Assembly: GCA_949297385.1 (NCBI GenBank)
Contig: CASFSP010000068.1
Coordinates: 1-32,105, forward strand
DNA: 32,105 bases
Source: an uncultured Oscillospiraceae bacterium
GTDB taxonomy: Bacteria > Bacillota > Clostridia > Oscillospirales > Ruminococcaceae
Direction: 5' to 3'
Within the stretch, counting starts at the first letter, position 1. Each line of letters opens with the position of its first letter. Made by a program: the position numbers and the translations under genes. Below, one piece after another: positions 25,238 through 32,105 of this stretch. The notes below the pieces were generated by a model, which made no database searches, was not told the origin of the DNA, and saw nothing but the letters and a program-made list of their open reading frames with translations.

Positions 25238-25294
25238 AGCCGACGTCCTTTTTATCTGCCAAACTTTACCGCTGTTTTATGTGCAATATGCCCA

Positions 25295-26257
25295 TCACCG
25301 CTGCCAGTAGTAAAGCGGAACCCCTTGCAGCCGGGAAGATGTAATCTCGTTTATGCTTTCCATATCGCTTTTAGGCAAAACTTCCTGTATGGAATAAAAA
25401 ATGTAGTCCAACAGTGATACAGACCTGGTGAAAACTTTTTCATATCCGGGTACGCCTGTCAGCTCTTCCATCCTGGCCAGGGCTTCGTCATAGCTTTCCA
25501 CATTGTCTATCAGACCGTTTTCCATCGCCTGTTTTGCGGTGTAAACCCTGCCGTCTGCCAGGGGCAGTACATCCCGCGCATCCATCTTTCTTGCCAGCGC
25601 CACAATGGTCACAAATCTTTCATAGCTTTCGTCCACCAGTGACTGATATATCCGTCTCTGCTCTTCTGTAAGAGGGGACGCAGAAGAACCCATGCCTTTA
25701 TTTTCGCCTGTGGATATTATAATTTCTTCCATGCCCAGCTTTTCATACAGTCCGCTGATGTTTGTATAGGAAATTATGACGCCGATAGAGCCTGTCCAGC
25801 AATTGCGGTTGGCGCTGATATAATCCGCGGCGCAGGATATATAATACGCGCCGGAAGCCGCTGTCTGCTCAAAATACGCGTATACCGGCCTGCCGGTTTT
25901 TTCTTTGTATTCCAGCAGTTTTTCATACATCTCGTCAGAATGGTAAACTGTACCGCCGCCGCTGTTTACTTTCAGCAGAATTCCGTGGTTGCCCTCGTCT
26001 TCAATAAGGCTGTCCACATAATTCATCAACCGGCTGTGGTCATAGGAATAGGTGTCCAGCGGGGAAGAGGGACTGGCCTGAATGGTGCCGCTGATGTTGA
26101 TTATGGCGAAGCTGTCCCGCGGGGCTTCAGTATAACTCCGGCTGCCGGAAACGGAAAACAGGCTGCCCAGAGAAGAAGCAAACATATACACCGCCGCCAG
26201 CACAACCACAGATAAAACTATCAGCAGGTTTCTTTTGCTTTTGCTCGATTTTTTCAT
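25295..26257 (-). CDS. sppA: Signal peptide peptidase SppA
   Basis: Membrane-anchored S49 serine protease that degrades cleaved signal peptides outside the membrane. The 320-residue protein has a single N-terminal transmembrane helix (about 10-29). Catalytic Ser135 lies in TAASGAYYISCAADYI, the following TGSIGVI is a family motif, and Lys187 in STGENKGMGSSASPLTEEQ is the probable general base. ADGRVYTAKQAMENGLID is also typical. This is the single-domain form found in Gram-positives. GGAGG precedes ATG 26257; it has a separate terminator upstream, so it is its own unit. Confidence 0.93.
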   Translation of the reverse strand: MKKSSKSKRNLLIVLSVVVLAAVYMFASSLGSLFSVSGSRSYTEAPRDSFAIINISGTIQASPSSPLDTYSYDHSRLMNYVDSLIEDEGNHGILLKVNSGGGTVYHSDEMYEKLLEYKEKTGRPVYAYFEQTAASGAYYISCAADYISANRNCWTGSIGVIISYTNISGLYEKLGMEEIIISTGENKGMGSSASPLTEEQRRIYQSLVDESYERFVTIVALARKMDARDVLPLADGRVYTAKQAMENGLIDNVESYDEALARMEELTGVPGYEKVFTRSVSLLDYIFYSIQEVLPKSDMESINEITSSRLQGVPLYYWQR

Positions 26258-26326
26258 AATTCCTCCGTCAAAAATTTATTGTAATTTATTATTTATATTA
26301 TCCCAGCTATAAAAGGAGATAATGTG

Positions 26327-26352
26327 AAAAAAGCAGGGAAAAATCCCTGCTT
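26327..26352 (-). terminator. Terminator of the yabP-yabQ-divIC operon
   Basis: Stem AAGCAGGGA / TCCCTGCTT with AAAA loop (26331-26352), T-run on the minus strand, directly after the divIC stop. Confidence 0.82.
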
Positions 26353-26353
26353 G

Positions 26354-26650
26354 TTATTCCTCAGACCGGATATCCTGATAAATTTTTTCGCCCGGATAGG
26401 CATAACCCAGCTTATCCCTGGCTATCTGTTCAATGTATTCTGATTTATCTTCCTGATCAGCCAGGCGCTGTGTTTCATCTACCTGTTCCTGTATTTTTTC
26501 CTGCTGCCGGACCAGGTTTTCGTATTCGCGTTTCTGGGTCATCAGTTCAAACTGAGCGCTGATAAGGCTTACCGCAAGATAAACAACAGCCAAAAGCAGC
26601 ACAAGAGTGCGAAACCTTAATCCCTTTATTAACTTTTTCACATTCTTCAC
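26354..26650 (-). CDS. divIC: Septum formation initiator DivIC/FtsB family
   Basis: A 98-residue bitopic division protein: basic N-terminus, one membrane helix at about 13-31 (LRFRTLVLLLAVVYLAVSL), a coiled coil at about 35-70, and the C-terminal YIEQIARDKLGYAYPGEKIY typical of DivIC/FtsB. It works with FtsL and DivIB at the septum. Its position after yabQ matches B. subtilis yabP-yabQ-divIC. There SpoIIE and YabR follow; here SppA follows instead. Confidence 0.9.
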   Translation of the reverse strand: MKNVKKLIKGLRFRTLVLLLAVVYLAVSLISAQFELMTQKREYENLVRQQEKIQEQVDETQRLADQEDKSEYIEQIARDKLGYAYPGEKIYQDIRSEE

Positions 26651-26676
26651 CGCCCGGCCATCTTTGTATTTGTTTT

Positions 26677-27135
26677 TTAATTATACAACACTATGTCAGG
26701 TTTTTTCAATAGTTCTTTGTCGTTTTCCCGCCGCTTTTGTTCATTTTTCACTTTTTGCTTTTGCACCGACCGGTATATATACCGCCCGCCTTTTTTAACC
26801 TGGGTGACGGCAGCACGGGCAGCACGGTTACCGGTTGATACAAGAATTTTCCTGAGGGGCCGCGCAAACACAGGCGAAAAGCACACCAAACCTATCAGAG
26901 CAAAAAATACATTATAAACCCTTACCAGTCGGTAGTTGGCAAAGGAAACACAATAGCTGAACAACGCTGTCCGCAAAAACCGCGACACCAGAATATCCTT
27001 TATAAACACGCTAATCCTGTTGCCATGCAGAAAAACTGAAAGTATCTGTGCAAAAAATGCACAGACAAAGCCCACAGCCATGCTGTAAAGGGCGTCCTGC
27101 ATCATGAAAGAATAGCTCCGAGGCTGGAAAATCAT
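26677..27135 (-). CDS. yabQ: Spore cortex biosynthesis protein YabQ
   Basis: A 152-residue membrane protein with several hydrophobic segments in the first 90 residues (MQDALYSMAVGFVCAFFAQILSVF; RFLRTALFSYCVSFA; YNVFFALIGLVCFSPVF) and a basic tail. YabQ is made under sigma-E and is needed for cortex formation in B. subtilis. The ATG overlaps the yabP stop in ATGA. Sequence identity in this family is low, so context carries much of the call. Confidence 0.88.
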   Translation of the reverse strand: MIFQPRSYSFMMQDALYSMAVGFVCAFFAQILSVFLHGNRISVFIKDILVSRFLRTALFSYCVSFANYRLVRVYNVFFALIGLVCFSPVFARPLRKILVSTGNRAARAAVTQVKKGGRYIYRSVQKQKVKNEQKRRENDKELLKKPDIVLYN

Positions 27136-27401
27136 CTGAACACCCTTGAAAACAGGCTGTCTTTTTCGCCGCCGCCTTTATAAACAACAGTCTGTATGTC
27201 ACCGGTAAGCTTCAATGTATTTTGGGACGAGCTTATCTCTCCGGCCACCAGATTTCTGCCCTGTATTATCAGTCTGCCGCAGTCGGTTTTCAAAATTATA
27301 TGAAATTCGTCATAGGCCACCACCTGCAAAACGCCTGTCACGGTCATTTTACTTCTGTTTTCCATAAACAAAGTGTGGTCAAGCAAAGCTTTGTCAGGCA
27401 T
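27132..27401 (-). CDS. yabP: Sporulation protein YabP
   Basis: An 89-residue YabP/YqfC-family protein: HTLFMENRSKMTVTGVLQVVAYDEFHIILKTDCGRLIIQGRNL followed by a beta-rich end (LKLTGDIQTVVY). In B. subtilis it is a sigma-E-dependent spore protein. An AAGGGGGG ribosome site precedes the ATG. Translation-coupled to yabQ by a 4-base overlap. Confidence 0.9.
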   Translation of the reverse strand: MPDKALLDHTLFMENRSKMTVTGVLQVVAYDEFHIILKTDCGRLIIQGRNLVAGEISSSQNTLKLTGDIQTVVYKGGGEKDSLFSRVFR

Positions 27402-27443
27402 AAAATCCCCCCTTGCATAAAATATATGCGCGGAGGGATCTGT

Positions 27444-27689
27444 TTATTCTTCTATAACTGTGTACATCTCTCTGGCTCCGTCTTTGCTGTTGGTGTTCTC
27501 CACAGACAGAACCTTTACTTTTACCGGCTTGTTGCCGAACATTATCTGTATTTCGTCGCCCACTTTTACCTGATAAGACGCCTTTACCTCGCGGCCGTTT
27601 ACCACAATGCGTCCGGCATCCGCAACTTCATTGGCAACGGTGCGCCTTTTTATCAGTCGGGAAACCTTTAAAAATTTATCTATTCTCAT
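27444..27689 (-). CDS. rqcP: RqcP (YabO), S4-domain ribosome quality control factor
   Basis: An 81-residue S4 RNA-binding protein of the Hsp15/YabO family: MRIDKFLKVSRLIKRRTVANEVADAGRIVVNGREVKASYQVKVGDEI. In B. subtilis RqcP binds stalled 50S subunits and acts with RqcH to keep alanine tailing processive. The partner rqcH is also in this window at 6062-7798. I start at ATG 27689, with AAAGGG upstream; a TTG 15 bases earlier would overlap that site. A terminator-like hairpin separates it from HU. Confidence 0.92.
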   Translation of the reverse strand: MRIDKFLKVSRLIKRRTVANEVADAGRIVVNGREVKASYQVKVGDEIQIMFGNKPVKVKVLSVENTNSKDGAREMYTVIEE

Positions 27690-27701
27690 ATTTAACCCTT
27701 T

Positions 27702-27737
27702 CAAAAAAAATATTGCCGTGCAGGGTGCAGCGGCAAT
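27702..27737 (-). terminator. Terminator or attenuator after the HU gene
   Basis: Stem ATTGCCG-TGCA / TGCA-g-CGGCAAT (27712-27737) followed on the minus strand by eight T. It directly precedes the rqcP ribosome site, so it would end most HU mRNAs and limit read-through into rqcP-yabPQ-divIC. Confidence 0.8.
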
Positions 27738-27746
27738 AAAAGCTGA

Positions 27747-28022
27747 TTATTTGTTTACAGCATTTTTCAAAGCTGTACCTGCTTTGAAAACAGGAGCCTT
27801 GCTGGCGGGGATTGTCATTGCCTCGCCTGTCTGAGGATTGTGACCCATTCTTTCAGCTCTTTCTTTTACTTCAAAAGTACCAAAACCAACCAGGCTTACT
27901 TTGTCGCCTTCTGCCAGTGCAGATGTTATTGCGTCTATAACTGCTGATACAGCTTTTTCTGCATCCTTTTTTGTAATCTGTGCTTTTTCGCTGACAATAG
28001 CTGTCAATTCTGTCTTTGTCAT
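27747..28022 (-). CDS. HU family DNA-binding protein
   Basis: A 91-residue nucleoid protein that bends DNA as a dimer. The typical body helices TKTELTAIVSEKAQITKKDAEKAVSAVIDAIT, GDKVSLVGFGTFEVKERAERMGHNPQTGEAMTIPASKAPVFKAG and the C-terminal LKNAVNK are all present; the DNA-intercalating Pro in HNPQTG is conserved. ATG 28022 has GGAGG upstream. It sits between mazG and rqcP, a common arrangement in Firmicutes. Confidence 0.95.
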   Translation of the reverse strand: MTKTELTAIVSEKAQITKKDAEKAVSAVIDAITSALAEGDKVSLVGFGTFEVKERAERMGHNPQTGEAMTIPASKAPVFKAGTALKNAVNK

Positions 28023-28044
28023 TTTTATCCTCCGATAAATTATA

Positions 28045-28845
28045 CTATTCTTTTTTTTCAAGCTCTTGTGCTTGTTGCCATAGTTTTTCAAACTTAACAG
28101 GTTCTATTTTATCAAATACAATACCGTTTTGCAATGCCAAATTTTCAAAAACATTAAATATTTGCACTATCTGACGGCTGTACATGGACAAAACTTCCTC
28201 TGCATCCATATGATTCTGCCTGATGATATTTACCGTGCTAAACATCAGCCGTGCCAAATCCTCCCGGATGAGAGGCAGATTTTCCGGCGTTTGTTTCATC
28301 TTTTGCAGGATTTCAATCATTCTGTCAATTTCCTGCCGGCGCCCGGGAACCGGAAGCTTTCCGGCCTGTATCCTTTTCTGTATTTTCTGTGCGTACATCA
28401 GCGCCGGAAAAGCGGCGGGCACTGCATTGAGGGTCCGGCTAACGGTATTATGGCCATGGGAAGCGTTTTTAATCTCTTCCCATTTGTTCAATATTTCCTG
28501 TGTTCCGTTCAGCTTTTCGCTTTTGAACACATGGGGATGGCGCAGGACCAGCTTTTGTGCAAGGCCGTTTACCACCCGGTCAAAATCAAAACTGCCCTCC
28601 TCTTTTTCAAACTGGGCATGGAGCAGTACCTGCAACAGCACATCGCCCAGTTCTTCCTGCAACAGTTCCTTGTCGTTTTTGTCTATGGCATCCACCGCTT
28701 CATAAGTCTCTTCAATAAAATTCTGTCTTATGCTTTGGTGTGTCTGCACTTTATCCCAGTCACAGCCGTGGTCTTTGTCCCTCAGCAACGCTACTATATT
28801 CAGCAGATCGTTTATATCATAAAAATCCTTTTTTTCAAAATCCAT
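28045..28845 (-). CDS. mazG: Nucleoside triphosphate pyrophosphohydrolase MazG
   Basis: House-cleaning enzyme converting (d)NTPs, including damaged ones, to NMP and PPi. It is 266 residues with two MazG-type helical domains. The metal-binding EExxE/ExxD residues are in FIEETYEAVDAIDKND and LLQEELGDVLLQVLLHAQ (about 41-73), and CDWDKVQTHQSI is a family signature. Length matches E. coli MazG. ATG 28845 was preferred over an in-frame GTG at 28854, because the AAAGGAA site would touch that GTG. Confidence 0.93.
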   Translation of the reverse strand: MDFEKKDFYDINDLLNIVALLRDKDHGCDWDKVQTHQSIRQNFIEETYEAVDAIDKNDKELLQEELGDVLLQVLLHAQFEKEEGSFDFDRVVNGLAQKLVLRHPHVFKSEKLNGTQEILNKWEEIKNASHGHNTVSRTLNAVPAAFPALMYAQKIQKRIQAGKLPVPGRRQEIDRMIEILQKMKQTPENLPLIREDLARLMFSTVNIIRQNHMDAEEVLSMYSRQIVQIFNVFENLALQNGIVFDKIEPVKFEKLWQQAQELEKKE

Positions 28846-28878
28846 AAATTCCACTTCCTTTCCGTATTTTATATTTTA

Positions 28879-30450
28879 TCACCGCCGGCTGATGTTATCA
28901 ACGAAAAAGCCGGACAAAAACAAAATTATTCCGTACATAACAACAAATACTGCCCCGCAGCAAAACATTCTGAAAAGCAGCGGCATTGTGTAAAACAGTC
29001 TGTCAGAGCCTATTTTTATAAAGGTGAGCAGTGTATAAGATGCTACCGCAGGCAGAGCCAGCCTTTGCAGCACTTTAAGGCTGACACCGGATCTTTTTAT
29101 CTTTCCCACTGACATAATAAAAACCATAATGTAAAACAAAGCCGCTGAATACACACAGCCCATAATATTTATACTGTCAACAGAACACAGCCGCGCCCCC
29201 ACAGCGGCCTTTACTATACAGCATACCAAAAGTATCCTGAATATTGCCGATGATTTTCCCAGCGCATGCAATATGGAGTTAAGCGGAAAGGAAAAAGCAG
29301 AAAGCACCGCTACCGGCGCCATTATCTTTAAAAATTCCGCTGCAAGGATTGTCTGCGAGCCTTTATCCCCAAACAGTACCGACAGCACTTCATAGGGGAA
29401 AAAGGCCACAAATGCGCTGACCGGCACCACGCTGGCGGCGGTCAACTTTATCAGCTTATCCGTCTGCCTGCCGGCGGCGCGGGTGTTCTCCTGCCGCAGG
29501 CTTTTTGTCACCACCGGAAGTCCGGCACTGCCTATGGCAGAGGAAAGTGAAGGTATAAGGTTTACCACTGACAGGCAAAGCCCCTGGTAAACGCCAAACA
29601 GCCATATAGCCTTTTCCTGCCGCGCCGTAAAGGATATGTACGGATACGCCGCCGCCAGCCGCCGGTCAGGTATTCCTTTTACGATGGAAAGACACACAAC
29701 CGTATCAAAAAAGTTGGACATGGCCACCACCAGTGCCGAAGCTGATATGGGCCGGGCCATGGAAAAAATCAGGCGCAGGCCGGCATCGGTTTTTACAGGC
29801 TTTACATCAGCATACCTTTTTTTGAAATCCGACTTTATGTACAAAAGGCAGGCAAGCCCGCAGATGCTTATAGTTGCATAAGCGCAGGCCAGCTGTGCCG
29901 GCGGACAATATTCTTTCAGTTTTATACCGGCAAAATACACCGAAGATATTCCCAGCACAACTTTCAGTGCGCTTTCCAGTATATTGGCCCTGGCTGTAAC
30001 CGCCATCCGGAATGTACCCTGGCTTATTCCCTTATATACAGCTTCCTGAGCCGCAAAAATCAGATTTGGGCACATCAGCGCCACACCCCAGAACATAATG
30101 GGCGAAGACAAATGGGATGAATATACACCGGCCACAGCCAGCCGGCAGCAAGCCATAACAAAGGACAACAGACCAAAATATACCCCGCTTTTCCTTTGCA
30201 GATAAAGTATTTCCCCTTTCCGTTCTTCTTTTGTCCTTGCGCTCAGCCTGGACAACGTGGGAGTGATACCGGCACAGCAAAAGGCGAAAAACGGCATAAA
30301 AATATTAAAGGCAGCGCTGTACTGCCCCATTCCCTCTGCCCCCAGCATTCTGGTCAGCGGTATTCTGTACACTGCCGAAAGTCCCTTTACTATAATTCCG
30401 GAAACAGCCAGCACCGCGGTATTCTTCAATAAAGTGTTGTCTTTTGTCAT
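28879..30450 (-). CDS. MOP-superfamily lipid flippase, SpoVB/YabM-like
   Basis: A 523-residue, roughly 14-helix polysaccharide-type flippase. The start LLKNTAVLAVSGIIVKGLSAVYRIPLTRMLGAEGMGQYSAAFNIF is characteristic of the SpoVB/YtgP/MurJ branch. Position at the head of yabM-mazG-...-divIC matches B. subtilis YabM. It probably moves a lipid-linked cell wall or spore precursor across the membrane. Mutational data exist only for relatives, so the substrate is inferred. The ribosome site is weak (only GGGCTG before ATG). Confidence 0.87.
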   Translation of the reverse strand: MTKDNTLLKNTAVLAVSGIIVKGLSAVYRIPLTRMLGAEGMGQYSAAFNIFMPFFAFCCAGITPTLSRLSARTKEERKGEILYLQRKSGVYFGLLSFVMACCRLAVAGVYSSHLSSPIMFWGVALMCPNLIFAAQEAVYKGISQGTFRMAVTARANILESALKVVLGISSVYFAGIKLKEYCPPAQLACAYATISICGLACLLYIKSDFKKRYADVKPVKTDAGLRLIFSMARPISASALVVAMSNFFDTVVCLSIVKGIPDRRLAAAYPYISFTARQEKAIWLFGVYQGLCLSVVNLIPSLSSAIGSAGLPVVTKSLRQENTRAAGRQTDKLIKLTAASVVPVSAFVAFFPYEVLSVLFGDKGSQTILAAEFLKIMAPVAVLSAFSFPLNSILHALGKSSAIFRILLVCCIVKAAVGARLCSVDSINIMGCVYSAALFYIMVFIMSVGKIKRSGVSLKVLQRLALPAVASYTLLTFIKIGSDRLFYTMPLLFRMFCCGAVFVVMYGIILFLSGFFVDNISRR

Positions 30451-30522
30451 AATTCAGCCCGCTTTCTTTTTTTAATGTATATTTTAGAAAAAATAAAAAT
30501 ATACAAAATTTGTCAACAGGCA

Positions 30523-30551
30523 TAGACTTATACTGACAAATGGTTTATACT
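30523..30551 (+). promoter_or_regulatory. Possible promoter of the dipeptidase gene, with a direct repeat
   Basis: TAGACT (30523-30528) and TATACT (30546-30551), 17-bp spacing. A 9-bp direct repeat TTATACTGA (30528-30536 and 30545-30553) with a 17-bp period overlaps it and might bind a regulator. The rest of the 127-bp divergent gap to the flippase is AT-rich. Confidence 0.45.
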
Positions 30552-30577
30552 GAAAACAAAAAGGGAGGAGAACAAAT

Positions 30578-31555
30578 ATGAAATTTATCGATATGCACTG
30601 CGATACTCTGATGCCTTTTGCCGCCGATGCAAATTACAGCATATATTCCAGCGACAAACAGGTGGATTTTCTGAAAATGCAGAAAGGCGGCGCCCTGGCC
30701 CAGTTTTTTGCCGTATTTTTCCCGCCGGAAAAAGCTTTTATTGAAAGCGGAATTGCCGGCATCACTGACCGGGAATATTTCGACAGACTGACAGGAGGCT
30801 TTTACCGCCGGCTGGAAGAACACCGGGATATCATTGCTTTTGCCTCCAACGCGCAGATGATAGAAGAAAACCGGAAAGCCGGAAAGATGAGCGCTGTCCT
30901 GACAATAGAGGACGGCAGAATGTTAAACGGAGATATGGAAATTCTGCACAAAGTGTATGACAGAGGTGTAAGGGCCATTTCCCTGACCTGGAACTTTGAA
31001 AACTGCCTGGGCTTTCCCAACAGCACAGACAAAAGCATAATGGAGAAAGGCCTGAAACCCTTTGGAATTGAAGCGGTAAAAGAGATGAACCGCCTGGGAA
31101 TACTGGTGGATGTTTCTCACCTGTCTGACGGCGGATTTTACGATGTGGCCAGATATTCCGACAAGCCTTTTGTGGCCACCCATTCCAATGCCCGCGCTGT
31201 GTCCCCTCACCAGAGAAACCTTACGGACGATATGATAAGACTGCTGGGAGAAAAAGGCGGTGTAACAGGCCTGAACTTTGCCCCCACCTTTATGGATGCT
31301 GATCATATCCACGCCACCCACACACCCATATCAAACATTGTGAAGCAGGCACGCCATATAGCAAATGTGGGCGGTATAGACTGTGTGGGTCTGGGAACAG
31401 ACTTTGACGGAATTTTCGGCACACAGGAAATCAGCGCCAGTTCCATGCTGCCTTTGCTGTGGGACGCACTGGCCAAAGCCGGCTTCCACGAAAGTGAAAT
31501 AGAAAAAATATCCCACAAAAATGTACTGCGCGTGATAAAAGAAAGTATGAAATAA
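30578..31555 (+). CDS. Membrane dipeptidase, peptidase family M19
   Basis: A 325-residue zinc dipeptidase (renal dipeptidase type), probably cytoplasmic since no signal peptide is seen. Zn ligands and catalytic residues by family alignment: His7 and Asp9 in DMHCDTL, bridging Glu111 in LTIEDG, His181 in VDVSHLSD, His202 in ATHSNARAVSPHQRN and Asp275 in GLGTDFDG. It cleaves dipeptides, often with D-residues, so roles in peptide use or wall turnover are possible. AGGGAGGAG precedes the ATG. Single gene between a divergent promoter and the structured region at 31565-31704. Confidence 0.93.
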   Translation: MKFIDMHCDTLMPFAADANYSIYSSDKQVDFLKMQKGGALAQFFAVFFPPEKAFIESGIAGITDREYFDRLTGGFYRRLEEHRDIIAFASNAQMIEENRKAGKMSAVLTIEDGRMLNGDMEILHKVYDRGVRAISLTWNFENCLGFPNSTDKSIMEKGLKPFGIEAVKEMNRLGILVDVSHLSDGGFYDVARYSDKPFVATHSNARAVSPHQRNLTDDMIRLLGEKGGVTGLNFAPTFMDADHIHATHTPISNIVKQARHIANVGGIDCVGLGTDFDGIFGTQEISASSMLPLLWDALAKAGFHESEIEKISHKNVLRVIKESMK

Positions 31556-31564
31556 TATAAAAAG

Positions 31565-31704
31565 AAAGTGACCCGGCGGTGAAGCGGACATACTGCTTGC
31601 AGACAAAATACATAAAACCCGATGACCGCAAATACAGTCTTGCGCAAAAAGTTAGTAACGGGTTTTAACCACCGTCTGTGTAACGGCTGGCGCGTCGGCA
31701 CTTT
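31565..31704. other. Unassigned nested-helix region, possible structured ncRNA
   Basis: About 140 bp without a credible gene show four coaxially nested complementary pairs: AAAGTG/CACTTT (31565-31570 with 31699-31704), CCGGCG/CGTCGG (31573-31578 with 31693-31698, one G-U), GCAGAC/GTCTGT (31599-31604 with 31674-31679, one G-U) and AAAACCCG/CGGGTTTT (31614-31621 with 31659-31666, perfect). Inside the last is a CGCAA/TTGCG hairpin (31627-31644). The long closing stem, internal loops and apical hairpin recall regulatory RNAs such as 6S in outline, but I cannot assign a class or a strand. A plus-strand terminator follows 12 bases later. Confidence 0.5.
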
Positions 31705-31715
31705 TACCCTGTAAA

Positions 31716-31747
31716 ATAAAACGGAGCCTTCACAGGCTCCGTTTTAT
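31716..31747 (+). terminator. Intrinsic terminator
   Basis: Perfect stem ATAAAACGGAGCC / GGCTCCGTTTTAT with TTCACA loop. It ends the dipeptidase transcript or the preceding RNA-like element. The next 55 bases before the tRNA terminator hold nothing I can identify. Confidence 0.8.
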
Positions 31748-31803
31748 GTATCAGCATGTAATATCATTAAACCCGGATGACAGCTTGTAGGTTTTGCAAA
31801 CAA

Positions 31804-31832
31804 AAAAACCTTGCAGAAACTGCAAGGTTTTT
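31804..31832 (-). terminator. Terminator of the tRNA cluster
   Basis: Perfect 12-bp stem AAAAACCTTGCA / TGCAAGGTTTTT with GAAAC loop and T-run on the minus strand, immediately beyond the tRNA-Thr 3' end. Confidence 0.82.
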
Positions 31833-31907
31833 GGAGCTGTTGAGCAGATTCGAACTGCCGACCTCTTCCTTACCAAGGAAGTGCTCTGCCTGCTGAGCTA
31901 CAACAGC
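31832..31907 (-). tRNA. tRNA-Thr(GGT), CCA encoded
   Basis: Full cloverleaf of 76 nt on the minus strand: acceptor GCTGTTG/CAACAGC, D-arm GCTC..GAGC, anticodon arm CTTCC-TTGGTAA-GGAAG with GGT anticodon reading ACC/ACU, and T-arm with TTCGAAT. The discriminator T is followed by genomically encoded CCA. Confidence 0.95.
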
Positions 31908-31912
31908 AATAT

Positions 31913-31938
31913 AAAGCAACTTCCTGAGAAGTTGCTTT
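31913..31938. other. Terminator-like hairpin between tRNA-Asp and tRNA-Thr
   Basis: Perfect 11-bp stem AAAGCAACTTC / GAAGTTGCTTT with CTGA loop. It occupies the whole gap between two tRNA genes transcribed in the same direction. It has only a short TTTATATT tail on the minus strand. Confidence 0.6.
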
Positions 31939-31940
31939 TT

Positions 31941-32017
31941 TGGCGACCCGAATGGGGCTCGAACCCACGACCTCTAGCGTGACAGGCTAGCGTTCTAACC
32001 AACTGAACTACCGGGCC
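31941..32017 (-). tRNA. tRNA-Asp(GTC), CCA encoded
   Basis: A 77-nt cloverleaf on the minus strand: acceptor GGCCCGG/TCGGGTC (with G-U pairs), D-arm GTTC..GAAC, anticodon arm CTAGC-CTGTCAC-GCTAG with GTC anticodon, and T-arm GTGGG-TTCGAGC-CCCAT. Discriminator G, the Asp identity base, then encoded CCA. Confidence 0.95.
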
Positions 32018-32020
32018 ATA

Positions 32021-32038
32021 ACCCTTATAAAAAAGGGT
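32021..32038. other. Short hairpin between tRNA-Trp and tRNA-Asp
   Basis: ACCCTT / AAGGGT arms of 6 bp with ATAAAA loop fill the gap between the two tRNA genes. It may be a processing signal rather than a terminator. Confidence 0.45.
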
Positions 32039-32105
32039 GGCAGGGGCAGTAAGATTCGAACTCACGACACGTGGTTTTGGAGACCACTGCTCTACCGACT
32101 GAGCT
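32038..32105 (-). tRNA. tRNA-Trp(CCA), partial at window edge
   Basis: The 3' 68 nt on the minus strand: D-arm AGCTCAGTCGGTAGAGC, anticodon arm GTGGT-CTCCAAA-ACCAC with CCA anticodon, T-arm GTGAG-TTCGAAT-CTTAC, 3' acceptor strand TGCCCCT, discriminator G and encoded CCA. The 5' acceptor strand lies beyond the right edge. Confidence 0.93.

Noticed and set aside
28129..29112. Plus-strand ORF of 327 codons across mazG and into the flippase gene
   Set aside because: Although long, it lies antisense to two well-supported genes, shows no domain and has shadow-like composition.
31303..31701. Minus-strand ORFs overlapping the dipeptidase end and the structured region
   Set aside because: They are antisense to conserved M19 sequence and show no recognisable domain; the palindromic arms explain the open frame better.
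1..32105. CRISPR array, insertion sequence, prophage or integration site
   Set aside because: No spaced direct repeats, transposase, integrase or phage genes were seen; the tRNA genes have no attached integrase or duplicated 3' end in the window.

Overview
The window reads as a chromosomal segment of a spore-forming Clostridia-type Firmicute, plausibly an Oscillospirales/Ruminococcaceae-like gut lineage (inference). Support comes from a Firmicute-style S10 ribosomal operon, the yabM-mazG-HU-rqcP-yabP-yabQ-divIC sporulation/division block, a sigma-H-like factor, RqcH/RqcP, a TPP riboswitch with an ECF-type thiamine transporter, strong AGGAGG-type ribosome binding sites, and typical sigma-A promoters with 17-bp spacers. 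I see no phage, transposon, integrase, plasmid or CRISPR signature.

Layout. (1) 1-4357, minus strand: S10 operon rpsJ-rplC-rplD-rplW-rplB-rpsS-rplV-rpsC (rpsC runs off the left edge), behind a structured leader of about 300 nt and a promoter. (2) 4524-9605, minus: a DUF1858 redox-type protein and trmK from one promoter, then a terminator, then nif3-like, rqcH and a GT-C-like membrane protein. (3) 9622-11736, minus: a two-component histidine kinase and OmpR-type regulator. (4) 11948-12868, plus: a membrane-anchored GDPD-like protein that has lost its catalytic residues. (5) 12922-15020, minus: rarA translationally coupled to an upstream esterase. (6) 15157-16738, plus: nth, then a complete TPP riboswitch unit (promoter, aptamer, terminator) driving thiT. 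(7) 16826-19206, minus: zinc-ribbon protein, sigma factor, MATE exporter. (8) 19475-21459, plus: a THUMP-domain RNA methyltransferase and proC. (9) 21488-26257, minus: XRE regulator, a frameshifted methyltransferase, a tandem pair of nucleoside hydrolases of which one is degenerate, and SppA. (10) 26354-30450, minus: the sporulation/division block. (11) 30578-31747, plus: M19 dipeptidase followed by an unassigned structured RNA-like element and a terminator. (12) 31804-32105, minus: tRNA-Thr(GGT), tRNA-Asp(GTC) and partial tRNA-Trp(CCA).

How the genes fit together. Most of the window is housekeeping: ribosome synthesis, tRNA/rRNA modification (TrmK, the THUMP methyltransferase), rescue of stalled 50S subunits (RqcH and RqcP, at two separate loci), DNA repair (Nth, RarA), proline synthesis, thiamine uptake, nucleotide house-cleaning (MazG), and spore envelope/division functions. 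The least ordinary signals are two apparent pseudoenzymes (the GDPD-like protein and the second nucleoside hydrolase), the nested-helix element at 31565-31704, a hairpin abutting the ribosome binding site of a methyltransferase gene that also carries a single-base frameshift, and several operator-like palindromes. I do not find a clear new multi-gene defence or metabolic system.
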